Source: a virus. From it: a stretch of DNA of 34,560 nucleotides. This document shows positions 5,792 to 14,244 of this stretch, piece by piece. The notes under the pieces are model-generated. The model did not search any database. It had not been told where the DNA came from and saw nothing but the letters and a program-made list of their open reading frames with translations. Location: IMG/VR virus record IMGVR_UViG_3300007038_000003, positions 1-34,560 of that record. One strand, given 5' to 3'. The position numbers and the translations under genes were made by a program. Position 1 is the stretch's first letter. Each line of letters opens with the position of its first letter.

Positions 5792-6211
5792 TTAATATGG
5801 TTTAAAAAAAATTGGATCCCCCACTGCATAGCTAGCGTATGGAAAGGTTTGAAAGTGAACGTATTCGTCTGTGTAGTCAAAGTCCTCAATGTATAGACCC
5901 ACCTTTTCAATAAGATATATGTTTTCATTGAGCCATTTCTTCAGATGACCATTTGGATCATAGACATCAGCGGCACCTCCAATGAGGTGATAGCTACCCC
6001 ATGGTATATCTTCTTCGGCAAACCCCTTTCTGATGTAGATTTGTCTGTGCTTCTCCCTCGTTCTGTATCCACTAGTAATCCGCATTGGAAAGTCACTCAT
6101 GAATCTTACTGTGTTCAACTTAACGAGAAGATCGAATACGTTCGCCTTATGCTCCGGTGGTATCTCAACGTCTTTTGGAATGATTTCTTGAAAGTAAACT
6201 TGTCCCCTCAT
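5792..6211 (-). CDS. Peptidase M15-type endolysin
   Basis: A 139-residue protein. It carries the M15 (VanY/L-Ala-D-Glu peptidase-like) zinc motif: SGYRT near residue 47, then H75 and D82 in the SYHLIGGAAD segment (the family's SxHxxGxAxD), and a final EYVHF with H119. H75, D82 and H119 are the expected zinc ligands. Such enzymes cut peptide cross-links in peptidoglycan and act as phage endolysins. The length matches single-domain M15 lysins. There is no signal peptide, so release would need a holin. The start lies in a 17-base tandem duplication. Family call is firm; use in lysis is inferred from the neighbours. Confidence 0.88.
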   Translation of the reverse strand: MRGQVYFQEIIPKDVEIPPEHKANVFDLLVKLNTVRFMSDFPMRITSGYRTREKHRQIYIRKGFAEEDIPWGSYHLIGGAADVYDPNGHLKKWLNENIYLIEKVGLYIEDFDYTDEYVHFQTFPYASYAVGDPIFFKPY

Positions 6212-6242
6212 AACCCCACTCTACTCATAACCCCACTCTACT
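6209..6242 (-). repeat. 17-base tandem duplication carrying a start codon
   Basis: The 17-base unit cataaccccactctact is present twice in tandem (6209-6225, 6226-6242). On the minus strand each copy contains a GTGGGG-like site and an ATG. The upstream ATG (6228) opens a six-codon frame whose TGA overlaps the real endolysin start at 6211, a mini upstream frame. The first copy also supplies the stop of the gene before it. Confidence 0.85.
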
Positions 6243-6537
6243 TTTCTTGTGCTATAAATTTAGATAATTTTTCATTAATCTTTGGGTAGTCGTGCTTCCC
6301 CTCGACTACTTGCCTTGAATCGAATTTCTTTGAGCATATGTCGCTCACAGTGGAGTCGAGGACGTTTATCCGTCTCTGAGCCATGATGCTCTCAAACCTC
6401 TCTCTCTCAACAATATCGATAACGTCCTTTCGAAGACTGTAAACTTTATTGAGTAGGAACCCTAACAGGGTTGCGTTTGCTACGCCTATGAGACCCAATA
6501 TAGAACCAGCGATTGCAATAATAATTTCGATGCTCAT
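6238..6537 (-). CDS. Membrane protein, holin candidate
   Basis: A 99-residue protein from ATG 6537, which overlaps the upstream stop (ATGA). A longer frame from 6573 would lie in the upstream gene. Residues 3-28 form one strong membrane helix (IEIIIAIAGSILGLIGVANA), followed by a charged coiled C-terminal part. One helix with a charged tail, just before the endolysin, suggests a holin or antiholin. The function is from position only. Confidence 0.75.
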   Translation of the reverse strand: MSIEIIIAIAGSILGLIGVANATLLGFLLNKVYSLRKDVIDIVERERFESIMAQRRINVLDSTVSDICSKKFDSRQVVEGKHDYPKINEKLSKFIAQEK

Positions 6538-6875
6538 AGCAGGTACATCCAAATGAAGTAAATCCCCAAACACCCAAGCCAGTTATAAGAAACAACATCG
6601 ATGAGCCGCTTCAAGATAGAACCCTTGTCCGTCGCTTCCTTATAAATCGTCCCCAAAAGCATGACATGCGGACTTAAGAGATACCCAATCAACCCAAGAG
6701 CACTATGCATCAAAAAGCTATGAATAAAGATCGCCCAAAAGAAATCACCGTGCTTCGCTCGGTCGGACATGATATCCCGACCAAACATGGCGTCGTACGA
6801 CCAGACTTCAAAGTCGCGGTAGACGCGGAATGACTTCTCTCCGAAGTCTTCTAGTTGGGTGCCAATCCAGGTCAT
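6534..6875 (-). CDS. Membrane protein of the lysis region
   Basis: A 113-residue protein from ATG 6875, overlapping the stop of the giant lipoprotein gene (TAATG). Two to three hydrophobic segments are visible: about residues 46-66 (FFWAIFIHSFLMHSALGLIG), a weaker one near 70-80, and the C-terminal GCLGIYFIWMYLL. The N-terminal 40 residues are soluble. Another holin candidate. No family is recognised. Confidence 0.72.
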   Translation of the reverse strand: MTWIGTQLEDFGEKSFRVYRDFEVWSYDAMFGRDIMSDRAKHGDFFWAIFIHSFLMHSALGLIGYLLSPHVMLLGTIYKEATDKGSILKRLIDVVSYNWLGCLGIYFIWMYLL

Positions 6876-9448
6876 TAGAATCCAGTCACTCTCTCAATTA
6901 CCATTGAAGGCACTGATCCAGTATCGTCTAGATTTCCATCGCCATGGTGCCGAATAACATCCCCAGATTTTAACCGTACAGTGGCAGAAACCATTCTGCG
7001 ATCAGTGCCCACTTCAGACAGTCCAACGATATCGTCATTAGATATTCCAAAAATTGATGTTGTTAACTGATTTGAGTTTTTCGAGATTCCCAAGTAACCC
7101 AAACTGCTAGTCCTTTTGTCCCAAATTCGGATCGAATAAACACCTGTTTCATTGATAGTAAAAGAGGTGCCATCCGTTGAGCTATTAGAGACAGTTATGG
7201 CCGACCCCTTGCTGACAGAGGTATTTGTATAATAGCGAATTTTTGTGTTGGTCGACCCATATCCTGTCGGACTGTTTACAAGAACCTTGTCCGGGCCGGG
7301 CTCAGGCAACAATACCCCAACTCCGGATTGGGGAACTTCTTTAATCTGTATGAAAGTTCTATCTTTATTACCGCTTCCACCAATACTGTTGGTTAATGCG
7401 TTTACGTTGAAGTAAAGGTTCGATGTTTGAGCTGTAAAACTGAATGAAGAAAATTTATTAACATCTTCACCGTCAGTAATAGCTACTCTTGCATGTCTAT
7501 TACCACCGCCGCCCGAGGAATCACGAAATTCTACAATATCGTTTCCTGCAGTGCCTCCGAGAAATCGAACTTGAGCCGTTACTTCATATCGTCTACCTAC
7601 TTTTAGGTTTGTAAAACTCAAAGAGGAAACATCTCCAGTCGATGAAACATTTGAGCTTAGAATCTTCTCTTGTACTAAATCATCAACACTAGGAAACCCA
7701 ACCGTAAGAGGTTGATACGCATCGGCGTCGTCTATTTCGTAGTCTAAAACAAAATAGAGCTTGTCCCCTGAAGCGAATTGGTTTCCTTCAATCGCCCCGC
7801 CAGCACCGGCAACGTTATTGTTTGCAAAGAATATTCTGTCATTGTTTACATCAAGAATGACCGCTAAAGGAGATTCTGTGGTAAATCCGATAGGATACGC
7901 ATAACCTATCAAAATATTGTCATCCCCGCCGCTACCCGTTGTTTGTGTGAGGGCTGAAACAGGAAGGCTAGACGTATTTAAATAGAGGTCACTAGCAGTT
8001 CCCGCCCCCGACCAAGTGATCGTGGCATAGCCCCGGACTCTATTTCCAATGCGCTGATACCGAGCAAACTTAACAGAGCTATTACCACTGTCGTTTGTAA
8101 ACGCAGGCGTCCAGTCTTTTGGCTTCTCTGCCGCCGCCGTATTATTAAACGTAGTCCAGGCTTGGACGGGAAAGTTTGTGATCGAAACCGTAACAGTGCC
8201 AGGCGAGCCTGTGGCGGTTACATCGACATAACCAATAGGAACATAACGAGCGAGGTTAAGGTCAAAGTCTGGATCGTCGTTTCGATAGTCCCATTCATCG
8301 TCGTCCGTGGTATCCCCAATGGCCTCATATTCATCGTCTATCGTGTCATAGAACGTATAGATCCGAATGGTGTCGGAAGCCTCGTAAAGGAACCCATTTG
8401 AAGCATCAACGGTGGTAAGAGTGTCGTCAGTGACGGCTACTACCGTTGAATTGGTTGTAATGTCCGAAGAGACGTCTTCGACGGTTCCGTTAACGACTCT
8501 AGACCCAGCTTTAAATCGTATTTGACCGCTTCCGGCATCCTGCATTTTCCAAGACGCATCCCCGGCAGCGCCCCACTGAAGATTCACTATGTTAGAGCCA
8601 ACAGAAGAGACAGTCATGGCTTCGCCTGATCCGGCCGCTTCAGCATCAGGGAATTTAATATCGTAAGGCGTCGACACTGAGTCTGCTGACTTCAGTTCTA
8701 CGTTTCCTGTTGTCGATCCCTTTAATTGAAGTGTCGAGGCAATGCTTGAACTACTGTGTATTTCAGCGAATCGTTTGGATGAACTTCCAATGTCTTTTGA
8801 GTTGTCGGCACTGGGCAACACATCTTGAGAGCAGGTAAGCGAAGAGCTGCCAAATTCACAGACTTCATTCCCACCGGCTATGACCTGCATCACGTCAGTG
8901 GCATCAAACGTTAGCCCAGTGTCCGCATCCCCACTATTTTGAATAGCTGTGTCTGACGTCCCGCCATCGGGTACTTCTAAGGAAGCCGACCCAGTGTCAC
9001 AGCCGTTTGAACAAACCTCTTCTAAATCAAATAAGTCAAAGTTGGATTCTTTGAGCTCACTACCAGCTGTCAAAGAAAACTCGAAGTCGTCGTTTACAGC
9101 GTAAGCCGTCCCCCCATCACTCAGGGTAACGGAAAATAGATCGTATCCATTGGAATCCGTTACCGTCTGAGCAGAGCCAGACGTTATGGTTCCTAGAGAT
9201 CCTGATACAGAACCAGTAACCGAAAAGGTTGCGTTTGGCCCAGTTGTCGTGGCTGTCAGGGTTATGTCCTCTGTCGTGACGAAAGCCGTCACGCTGTTGA
9301 CCGTGCAGGTGCCGTTTCCCGTGTTCGCTGATCCTTTGTCGGTGCAACTCCCAGACGAAGGGTCGGTAAAAACCGACTGGGAGCAGCCACCGACCCCCAC
9401 GCTCAAGGCAATTAAAAAGACGAATAAAAGCTTCTTAGTTAGTTCCAT
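6875..9448 (-). CDS. Giant tail-fibre-like lipoprotein
   Basis: An 857-residue protein with ggagggg upstream of ATG 9448. Residues 1-21 are a signal peptide with lipobox VGVGGC (Cys22), so the product should be exported and lipidated. The body is beta-rich, Ser/Thr/Gly-rich and nearly devoid of Lys/Arg clusters. A segment near residue 210 (LPSADNSKDIGSSSKRFAEI) is the typical repeat of phage tail fibres. It lies between tail-tip and lysis genes, where a receptor-binding fibre is expected. A lipobox on a virion fibre is odd: either the fibre is processed through the membrane or this is a surface protein built from fibre modules. No chaperone or peptidase domain is seen at the C-terminus. Confidence 0.85.
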   Translation of the reverse strand: MELTKKLLFVFLIALSVGVGGCSQSVFTDPSSGSCTDKGSANTGNGTCTVNSVTAFVTTEDITLTATTTGPNATFSVTGSVSGSLGTITSGSAQTVTDSNGYDLFSVTLSDGGTAYAVNDDFEFSLTAGSELKESNFDLFDLEEVCSNGCDTGSASLEVPDGGTSDTAIQNSGDADTGLTFDATDVMQVIAGGNEVCEFGSSSLTCSQDVLPSADNSKDIGSSSKRFAEIHSSSSIASTLQLKGSTTGNVELKSADSVSTPYDIKFPDAEAAGSGEAMTVSSVGSNIVNLQWGAAGDASWKMQDAGSGQIRFKAGSRVVNGTVEDVSSDITTNSTVVAVTDDTLTTVDASNGFLYEASDTIRIYTFYDTIDDEYEAIGDTTDDDEWDYRNDDPDFDLNLARYVPIGYVDVTATGSPGTVTVSITNFPVQAWTTFNNTAAAEKPKDWTPAFTNDSGNSSVKFARYQRIGNRVRGYATITWSGAGTASDLYLNTSSLPVSALTQTTGSGGDDNILIGYAYPIGFTTESPLAVILDVNNDRIFFANNNVAGAGGAIEGNQFASGDKLYFVLDYEIDDADAYQPLTVGFPSVDDLVQEKILSSNVSSTGDVSSLSFTNLKVGRRYEVTAQVRFLGGTAGNDIVEFRDSSGGGGNRHARVAITDGEDVNKFSSFSFTAQTSNLYFNVNALTNSIGGSGNKDRTFIQIKEVPQSGVGVLLPEPGPDKVLVNSPTGYGSTNTKIRYYTNTSVSKGSAITVSNSSTDGTSFTINETGVYSIRIWDKRTSSLGYLGISKNSNQLTTSIFGISNDDIVGLSEVGTDRRMVSATVRLKSGDVIRHHGDGNLDDTGSVPSMVIERVTGF

Positions 9449-9761
9449 AGTATTTGTTCCCCTCCTGATAGGCCTCTCTCTCGAATGAGATAGAGAGGTA
9501 AGCTTTTCTGTGGTTCTTGTACGTTAACAATCCTTTGAGATATTCCATCAGGTATCTGATATAGAACGATGTCACGCCGTATCGATCCATCTGCCTCTGA
9601 TGGCAAAGCTCGTGCGCTAGCAACCTCTTCGGAGTATCCGCTTCGGAGTGTCTCAGCAATATTAAGCGGCCAATAACAATTCCACTGTATTTTCGCAAAG
9701 GCCAGCATTGGAAAATCCAATGATTGTATTTTATTTTTACGTTTGCTTTCGGCCATTTCAT
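9435..9761 (-). CDS. Small HExxH zinc-peptidase-like protein
   Basis: A 108-residue protein. ATG 9761 overlaps the upstream stop (ATGA), and the end overlaps the giant lipoprotein start by 14 bases. Residues 49-53 (HELCH, in LLAHELCHQRQ) form an HExxH zinc motif, and FEREAY about 40 residues later could give the third ligand, as in minimal gluzincin-like domains. Without a signal peptide it would act in the cytoplasm or in the particle, perhaps on the neighbouring fibre. A second open frame on the same strand (9439-9756) has no motif and is taken as a shadow. Confidence 0.78.
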   Translation of the reverse strand: MKWPKANVKIKYNHWIFQCWPLRKYSGIVIGRLILLRHSEADTPKRLLAHELCHQRQMDRYGVTSFYIRYLMEYLKGLLTYKNHRKAYLSISFEREAYQEGNKYYGTN

Positions 9762-10264
9762 AGAAACTCCACTAGCATCCAGGTGTTGTTTCCACCTTCA
9801 ACTGTGATAGAACTTCCAGACGGTGCGTCTAAGTCTAGCTCATTATCAATGGAGTCACCGCCATTCGCGCGTCTCCAATATGTCATTACGTTAAAGCTTT
9901 GAACTCCGTCGGCATCGGAGTCGCCTCCAACTTCAAAGGCCCAACTAAATTGAAGAAGAGAAAGGTTGGTGTATGTCGTAAATCTCACGTTCCACGTGAC
10001 TCGATATGCGACCACCCAATCAGGAAGAACAATATTGCCGGAACTCCATATTCCGTCCGTGTCGATTACCTCATTATCAAAAAGGACCGTTTGGTCTGTT
10101 CCGTCTGCCGGCCAGCTTAATGCCTGATTTGAGGTTCTGTTCAGGACGACAGCGTGTCCCTTCACGTCGTCATTAAGATCGTCCATGCTTTCAAATAAGC
10201 GATTCCAGTTGGAAGCTTTGGGGGCTCGAGATTTTATTTCTATGTCATCTAGATAAATTGTCAT
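9758..10264 (-). CDS. Beta-rich virion protein (tail tip or whisker)
   Basis: A 168-residue protein. The C-terminal 110 residues look like a jelly-roll or C1q-like sandwich (WVVAYRVTWNVRF ... LLQFSWAFEVGG ... WMLVEF), a fold common in phage decoration and receptor-binding proteins. It shares size, order and style with the next two genes upstream. It overlaps its neighbours by four bases on each side. The role is inferred from position after the tail hub. Confidence 0.75.
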   Translation of the reverse strand: MTIYLDDIEIKSRAPKASNWNRLFESMDDLNDDVKGHAVVLNRTSNQALSWPADGTDQTVLFDNEVIDTDGIWSSGNIVLPDWVVAYRVTWNVRFTTYTNLSLLQFSWAFEVGGDSDADGVQSFNVMTYWRRANGGDSIDNELDLDAPSGSSITVEGGNNTWMLVEFL

Positions 10265-10752
10265 CGAAACCCCCGAATACTTACTTCCGCAAATAGGGAA
10301 ATTGAACTAGAGCCTAAAATGGCGTATAGCTCAAAGTAGTCGCTTGCTGACACAGAAATGAGCGCCGACCTTAAAGCCCCCTTTATTTCTTTATCTATCT
10401 TTGATCTGGGTGCCCCATCAAAGTGTGACCCGTTCTTTTTAAAGTATACGTCTGGATCTGTCGGGACAGACGACCAGCTAAAATAGGCAACCAATTGGAC
10501 GTAAGAAATTCCTGAAGGGACCGTTAACCTGGTGTTATTGGTGACAGTATCGTGCCATGAATCCGTATCATAATCCTCACCCGTAAAGTCTACTGACACT
10601 TCTGAGGTTGAAATCGTTCTCGTCCCACTAACTTTACATCCTGTAAAGGCGCTTCTTGTTAGAAGATATTCTGAATTATCAATAGCGGTCGTAATGGTCG
10701 TCGTATCAATCGGCTTCCCCGATTCAGCCCTTGTTCCAGAGGTGAAACTCAT
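10261..10752 (-). CDS. Beta-rich virion protein (tail tip or whisker)
   Basis: A 163-residue protein whose C-terminal part (TRLTVPSGISYVQLVAYFSW ... GALRSALISVSASDYFELYA) reads like a C1q/TNF-type jelly roll, with the typical VPSGISYVQL and YFELYA strands. It is the middle of three consecutive genes of this type and overlaps both by four bases. Known members of this kind form trimeric fibres or whiskers on phage particles. The assignment is by pattern only. Confidence 0.77.
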   Translation of the reverse strand: MSFTSGTRAESGKPIDTTTITTAIDNSEYLLTRSAFTGCKVSGTRTISTSEVSVDFTGEDYDTDSWHDTVTNNTRLTVPSGISYVQLVAYFSWSSVPTDPDVYFKKNGSHFDGAPRSKIDKEIKGALRSALISVSASDYFELYAILGSSSISLFAEVSIRGFR

Positions 10753-11366
10753 TTATACGCCCTCACCTCTAGAATGAAATCGCTGTCATCGGAAATTGAC
10801 TGAACTAAACTTCCACCATATGTGACAGAGTCCATTGTTTGCTTCATTGAAACAGAGCCAGGACTTGCAGCCTCTTTTACGAAGAAAGCTGAGAAATAAT
10901 CACCAGGTGTAACGCTATTTATAGCCGTCTGTGTCGATATTCTTGTGTAACTATTGTTTGAATTGCTTCTGTTGGATATTCTCGAGCGTCCCTTGATAGT
11001 CACGCCGTTTAATTTTATCTGTAGCTCCCAATTTCCAACCAGGAAATCTGCTGACGCGAAGGCCTCTGCATAAGAAAAACCCTCGGGGATATAGATTCGA
11101 CCGGGTTGATCTGAGAAGAAAAAGCCGCCTGAGTCGTACTCTATTTTCTCAAGTGGTAGCTCAAAACCCGTGTCAGTATAATCATCAACCTCATTAAATC
11201 GTGTTGTATTTCTAGCATCATCAGAATCAAAAGAAATTCTAGCACCGTGAAATCGCAATCGATCACGAGCGACTCGTGCGTTTTGAACAACTTTATTAAA
11301 AAGCTTTGCTTCTATGTCTGTTGACGTGGAAACGGATTCTCCTGTGTATGTTTCTTCGAAGCTCAT
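10749..11366 (-). CDS. Beta-rich virion protein (tail tip or whisker)
   Basis: A 205-residue protein with a helical N-terminus (AKLFNKVVQNARVARDRLRF) and a beta-sandwich-like rest (RIYIPEGFSYAEAFASADF ... VTPGDYFSAFFVKE). The IPEGFSYAEAFA and PGDYFSAFF strands parallel VPSGISYVQLVA and ASDYFELYA in the next gene, so the two are likely paralogs. It directly follows the tail hub gene with a four-base overlap. Probably part of the tail tip. Confidence 0.77.
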   Translation of the reverse strand: MSFEETYTGESVSTSTDIEAKLFNKVVQNARVARDRLRFHGARISFDSDDARNTTRFNEVDDYTDTGFELPLEKIEYDSGGFFFSDQPGRIYIPEGFSYAEAFASADFLVGNWELQIKLNGVTIKGRSRISNRSNSNNSYTRISTQTAINSVTPGDYFSAFFVKEAASPGSVSMKQTMDSVTYGGSLVQSISDDSDFILEVRAYK

Positions 11367-13474
11367 GCGTATTCCGAAACCCTTTCACTGTCTGAGGTAT
11401 CGAAGACTGCGACGTAGTCACTAAAATATTCTGCTGCGCTGCTGTCGTCTGCGCTTGTATCAAAACCAAGAGAGCTTCGTCCTAGCTCTTTGTCATTTGT
11501 CCAATTGATCGACCAGTTATTCCCGTCGTCGGATTGGAATCTGAATTTTCTAGAGACCGTGTTGTACGTAACAGTGATAGTCCGCGTAGTGCTCTGCGCG
11601 TTCATTTTAGACTGAATTTCACTGGCTAGTGCCGTGCCACTTGCGTAGTAGGCGGAATCTAAAGTGGCTGTATAGGCTGCGTCCGTTGTAAATTCTATTT
11701 TGTCGTTGAATCCTGAAACAATGTTTAAATCCGCATGGAAAACTCCATAGCTAGCAGAACTTGCGTCTGTATAGCTTGTCGGCGCTGCCTGAGATGAGGA
11801 CGCATAAACCCTCGTTTTCCTCGTGGGCAAAACCCATCCGAAGATGTCAGTAGACAGCTCTCTAGGGTTCTTCTGTACTCGTCTAACTAGAACCTTTTGA
11901 GATGAGAGAGGACCATACGTGACTGTTATGACGTCATTGGGTTGTATATTCCAGGCCCTAAACGCACAAGAAAACGACACCTGTCTTAGGGGTCGAAGAG
12001 TAAATCCCATCATATTGCCTAATCTTTCAAGGGCATCGACCGTCCTATAAACCCACTTGAATTCATAATCGAAATCTTGAACAAATCCATGTTCTGTCTG
12101 TTTGTCTTTGTGGTCGAATATTAAGCTTCTATTGAAGCCGTTATCAATTGGGCGCTGTTCAAGTCTTATCGAAAATCGGTTAAAATAAAGTTTGTTAGGG
12201 TCGTGCTTGATTTGAAAAGTGTCCGTTCGTATATCATCTTGATCGATTGATAAGTCGGACGTCGATGGATTGTAGGGAAGGGCGTTTAAATACCAGCTAC
12301 CGAATAGATTGTGTAAATCAATAGAGAACTCGAATGCTATAGCTCTTATTGCCTCGGTTATCCGTGTATCGTTGCCAATAAACGCACGGGCCTTTGCATC
12401 GGATAGTGTGGATTGAGCCGTAGTAAAGCTAGACTCATCTATGAGACTCGAATCGACACCGAGACGATTGACGAGGAGATCGTAAATAATCTCTACCGGG
12501 TTTTCTAGTAAATCGGATGAGCTACCACCAAAGACATTTGTAATTGCTGTCCCACGAGTCTTTCCGCTGGCACCAAGAAATACATCCCCCGCATTTTGAT
12601 TGACGTCATCAATATCTATATCAAAGTCTCCATCAGATAGGTCTGTCGCTGTCGTAGATACCGCTACCGTGCCTGCCTTTACGGTTCCTATAGACTCTAG
12701 AGCGTTTTGTCCTGATGATAGTGTGTTTGAGTCAGCCGATTTAAATGTTAAGTTTTCTTTCGTTGGAAAGCCTCTTATCTGGTAGGAGGGAAGTACAAGA
12801 CTCTTTGAGAAATCTCCATATATTACTGGGATGACAATGCTCTCTATCCCTGGGTTTCCCTCTGGAAAGTTCACGTCATTTTCAGGCTCTTTAATGGAGA
12901 ATATATTGGGTGCGGTTAACTTATTGTCGTTATACGAATCATCATGGACCGAGATTCGGACGGTCTCTTCTTCGTGGATCCGAATGCCATCCGGAAAGCT
13001 AATTTTCCCCTTAAACAAAATGTCAGAGCTTTCTAGCTCATATCCAGAAAATTCAAAGCTTTCAGATATCGTTCCGCCTCCAATCCTACGACCCGGTCCT
13101 GCGTACATTTGGGGTCCAACTCTCCATTGAGACTCTATTTCAGTGATAGTGGACTTCTCTTTTAAATAAAGTGTGACTGTTGAATTTGGCCAAAAATAGT
13201 TAAGTAAGTCTGAGTCAAGGTTTGAGTCTGAAGAGTTTCTTACACCGTTGACTAAATCGAATGTCATATTAGATATGACTGAGTTAGAATCCTGTAAATC
13301 GTTGAAGCCAGCAATGACACTACTTAGGCCGGTCAGACGTCCCTCAAAGAACCGCCAGGTGCCGGTTTCTTTTGCGAGTACATCCTCTTCGGCAAAACGC
13401 AGAGTTTTTCCGCTCAATTCAATCTTGAGAAAGAATACGGATCTGGTTTTTGAATCAGATGTAGTAAAGCTCAT
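11363..13474 (-). CDS. Tail tip / baseplate hub protein
   Basis: A 703-residue protein. Size, location after tape measure and distal tail protein, and the central part (FSIDLHNLFGSWYLNALPYN ... WNIQPNDVITVTYGP) fit the siphovirus tail hub, the ring that closes the tail tube and carries the fibres. The IQPNDVITVTYG strand is typical of hub-domain proteins that bind the tail tube end. The C-terminal 150 residues (from about 560) look like an added beta-rich module. No lysozyme or peptidase motif is visible. It overlaps its neighbours by four bases. Confidence 0.8.
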   Translation of the reverse strand: MSFTTSDSKTRSVFFLKIELSGKTLRFAEEDVLAKETGTWRFFEGRLTGLSSVIAGFNDLQDSNSVISNMTFDLVNGVRNSSDSNLDSDLLNYFWPNSTVTLYLKEKSTITEIESQWRVGPQMYAGPGRRIGGGTISESFEFSGYELESSDILFKGKISFPDGIRIHEEETVRISVHDDSYNDNKLTAPNIFSIKEPENDVNFPEGNPGIESIVIPVIYGDFSKSLVLPSYQIRGFPTKENLTFKSADSNTLSSGQNALESIGTVKAGTVAVSTTATDLSDGDFDIDIDDVNQNAGDVFLGASGKTRGTAITNVFGGSSSDLLENPVEIIYDLLVNRLGVDSSLIDESSFTTAQSTLSDAKARAFIGNDTRITEAIRAIAFEFSIDLHNLFGSWYLNALPYNPSTSDLSIDQDDIRTDTFQIKHDPNKLYFNRFSIRLEQRPIDNGFNRSLIFDHKDKQTEHGFVQDFDYEFKWVYRTVDALERLGNMMGFTLRPLRQVSFSCAFRAWNIQPNDVITVTYGPLSSQKVLVRRVQKNPRELSTDIFGWVLPTRKTRVYASSSQAAPTSYTDASSASYGVFHADLNIVSGFNDKIEFTTDAAYTATLDSAYYASGTALASEIQSKMNAQSTTRTITVTYNTVSRKFRFQSDDGNNWSINWTNDKELGRSSLGFDTSADDSSAAEYFSDYVAVFDTSDSERVSEYA

Positions 13475-14244
13475 TTCACCTCAAGAAGATTCATGCCTAA
13501 TGTAAAACGAGTATTTGGTTGTCCTATTATGTCTAAGTCTGATTCGTTGGTGACGTATCGTGTTGTCTCGACCAAGTCATTTGAAGAGTCTAGAGAGACA
13601 ATGAAGGGTTGCGTCTTTCCGACCTCTGCGAACCAATTTAGGAAGTTGTTCTTATCTGAAGTAGGGACATCGTTAAATGTTATATCGAATCCTCGAATGA
13701 TCGGCTTCGAAACAGAGTATTTGTGCATTCCCTCGACACGAAAGCTCCTGGATACATCTATATCTCTTTGTGTGAAGTTTTCGTTGAAATTATTATTAGG
13801 GCTCTTTGATATGCCACCAAATACCTTTCCAACTTCTAGAAACCCTTCGCTGTTGCTTGCGTCGTCTAATTCAAGCAACCACCACTGGTAGGTTTCTGAA
13901 CTGCTCAGGAAAAGACCCCCGACTACGTCATCAAACGTAAGTGTGTTATTTGTTTTAAATAATGCTGAGCTTTGCCAGTCAGAAAGATTGTTTCCAAGAT
14001 CACTAGCATGTCCATATAGCTTTACTGACGCTGACGAACTTAGATTGTTATTTACTATAACAAAGCTATCAATTGCCGTGGCTGATCCTAAGTCAAACTT
14101 AAGCCACTGGTCGGCCACGTTTTGGCTTCTCCAAACATTTCTTGGCTTCGCATCCTGAACGTTGGAGGCACTAAATCCAGAGGCTGTCGTCTTTGCTGTT
14201 GCTGTGGCACGTTCAAAGAGATCAGAGAAAATAAATTTAATCAT
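13471..14244 (-). CDS. Distal tail-like protein with a discoidin-type domain
   Basis: A 257-residue protein. Residues about 25-140 match an F5/8 type C (discoidin) sandwich: NVWRSQNVADQWLKFDLGS followed by TAIDSFVIVNNN and later WWLLELDD. These domains bind sugars or lipids. The C-terminal 110 residues (FRVEGMHKYSVSKPIIRGFD ... WFAEVGKTQPFIVSLDS) look like a tail-tip ring domain. It sits between tape measure and hub, where the distal tail protein is expected. Carbohydrate binding would suit first contact with the host. The domain call is by pattern. Confidence 0.78.
   Translation of the reverse strand: MIKFIFSDLFERATATAKTTASGFSASNVQDAKPRNVWRSQNVADQWLKFDLGSATAIDSFVIVNNNLSSSASVKLYGHASDLGNNLSDWQSSALFKTNNTLTFDDVVGGLFLSSSETYQWWLLELDDASNSEGFLEVGKVFGGISKSPNNNFNENFTQRDIDVSRSFRVEGMHKYSVSKPIIRGFDITFNDVPTSDKNNFLNWFAEVGKTQPFIVSLDSSNDLVETTRYVTNESDLDIIGQPNTRFTLGMNLLEVK

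Noticed and set aside
9439-9756. 105-residue frame on the same strand as the HExxH gene
   Set aside because: No motif. The alternative frame has HELCH and coupled overlaps on both sides.
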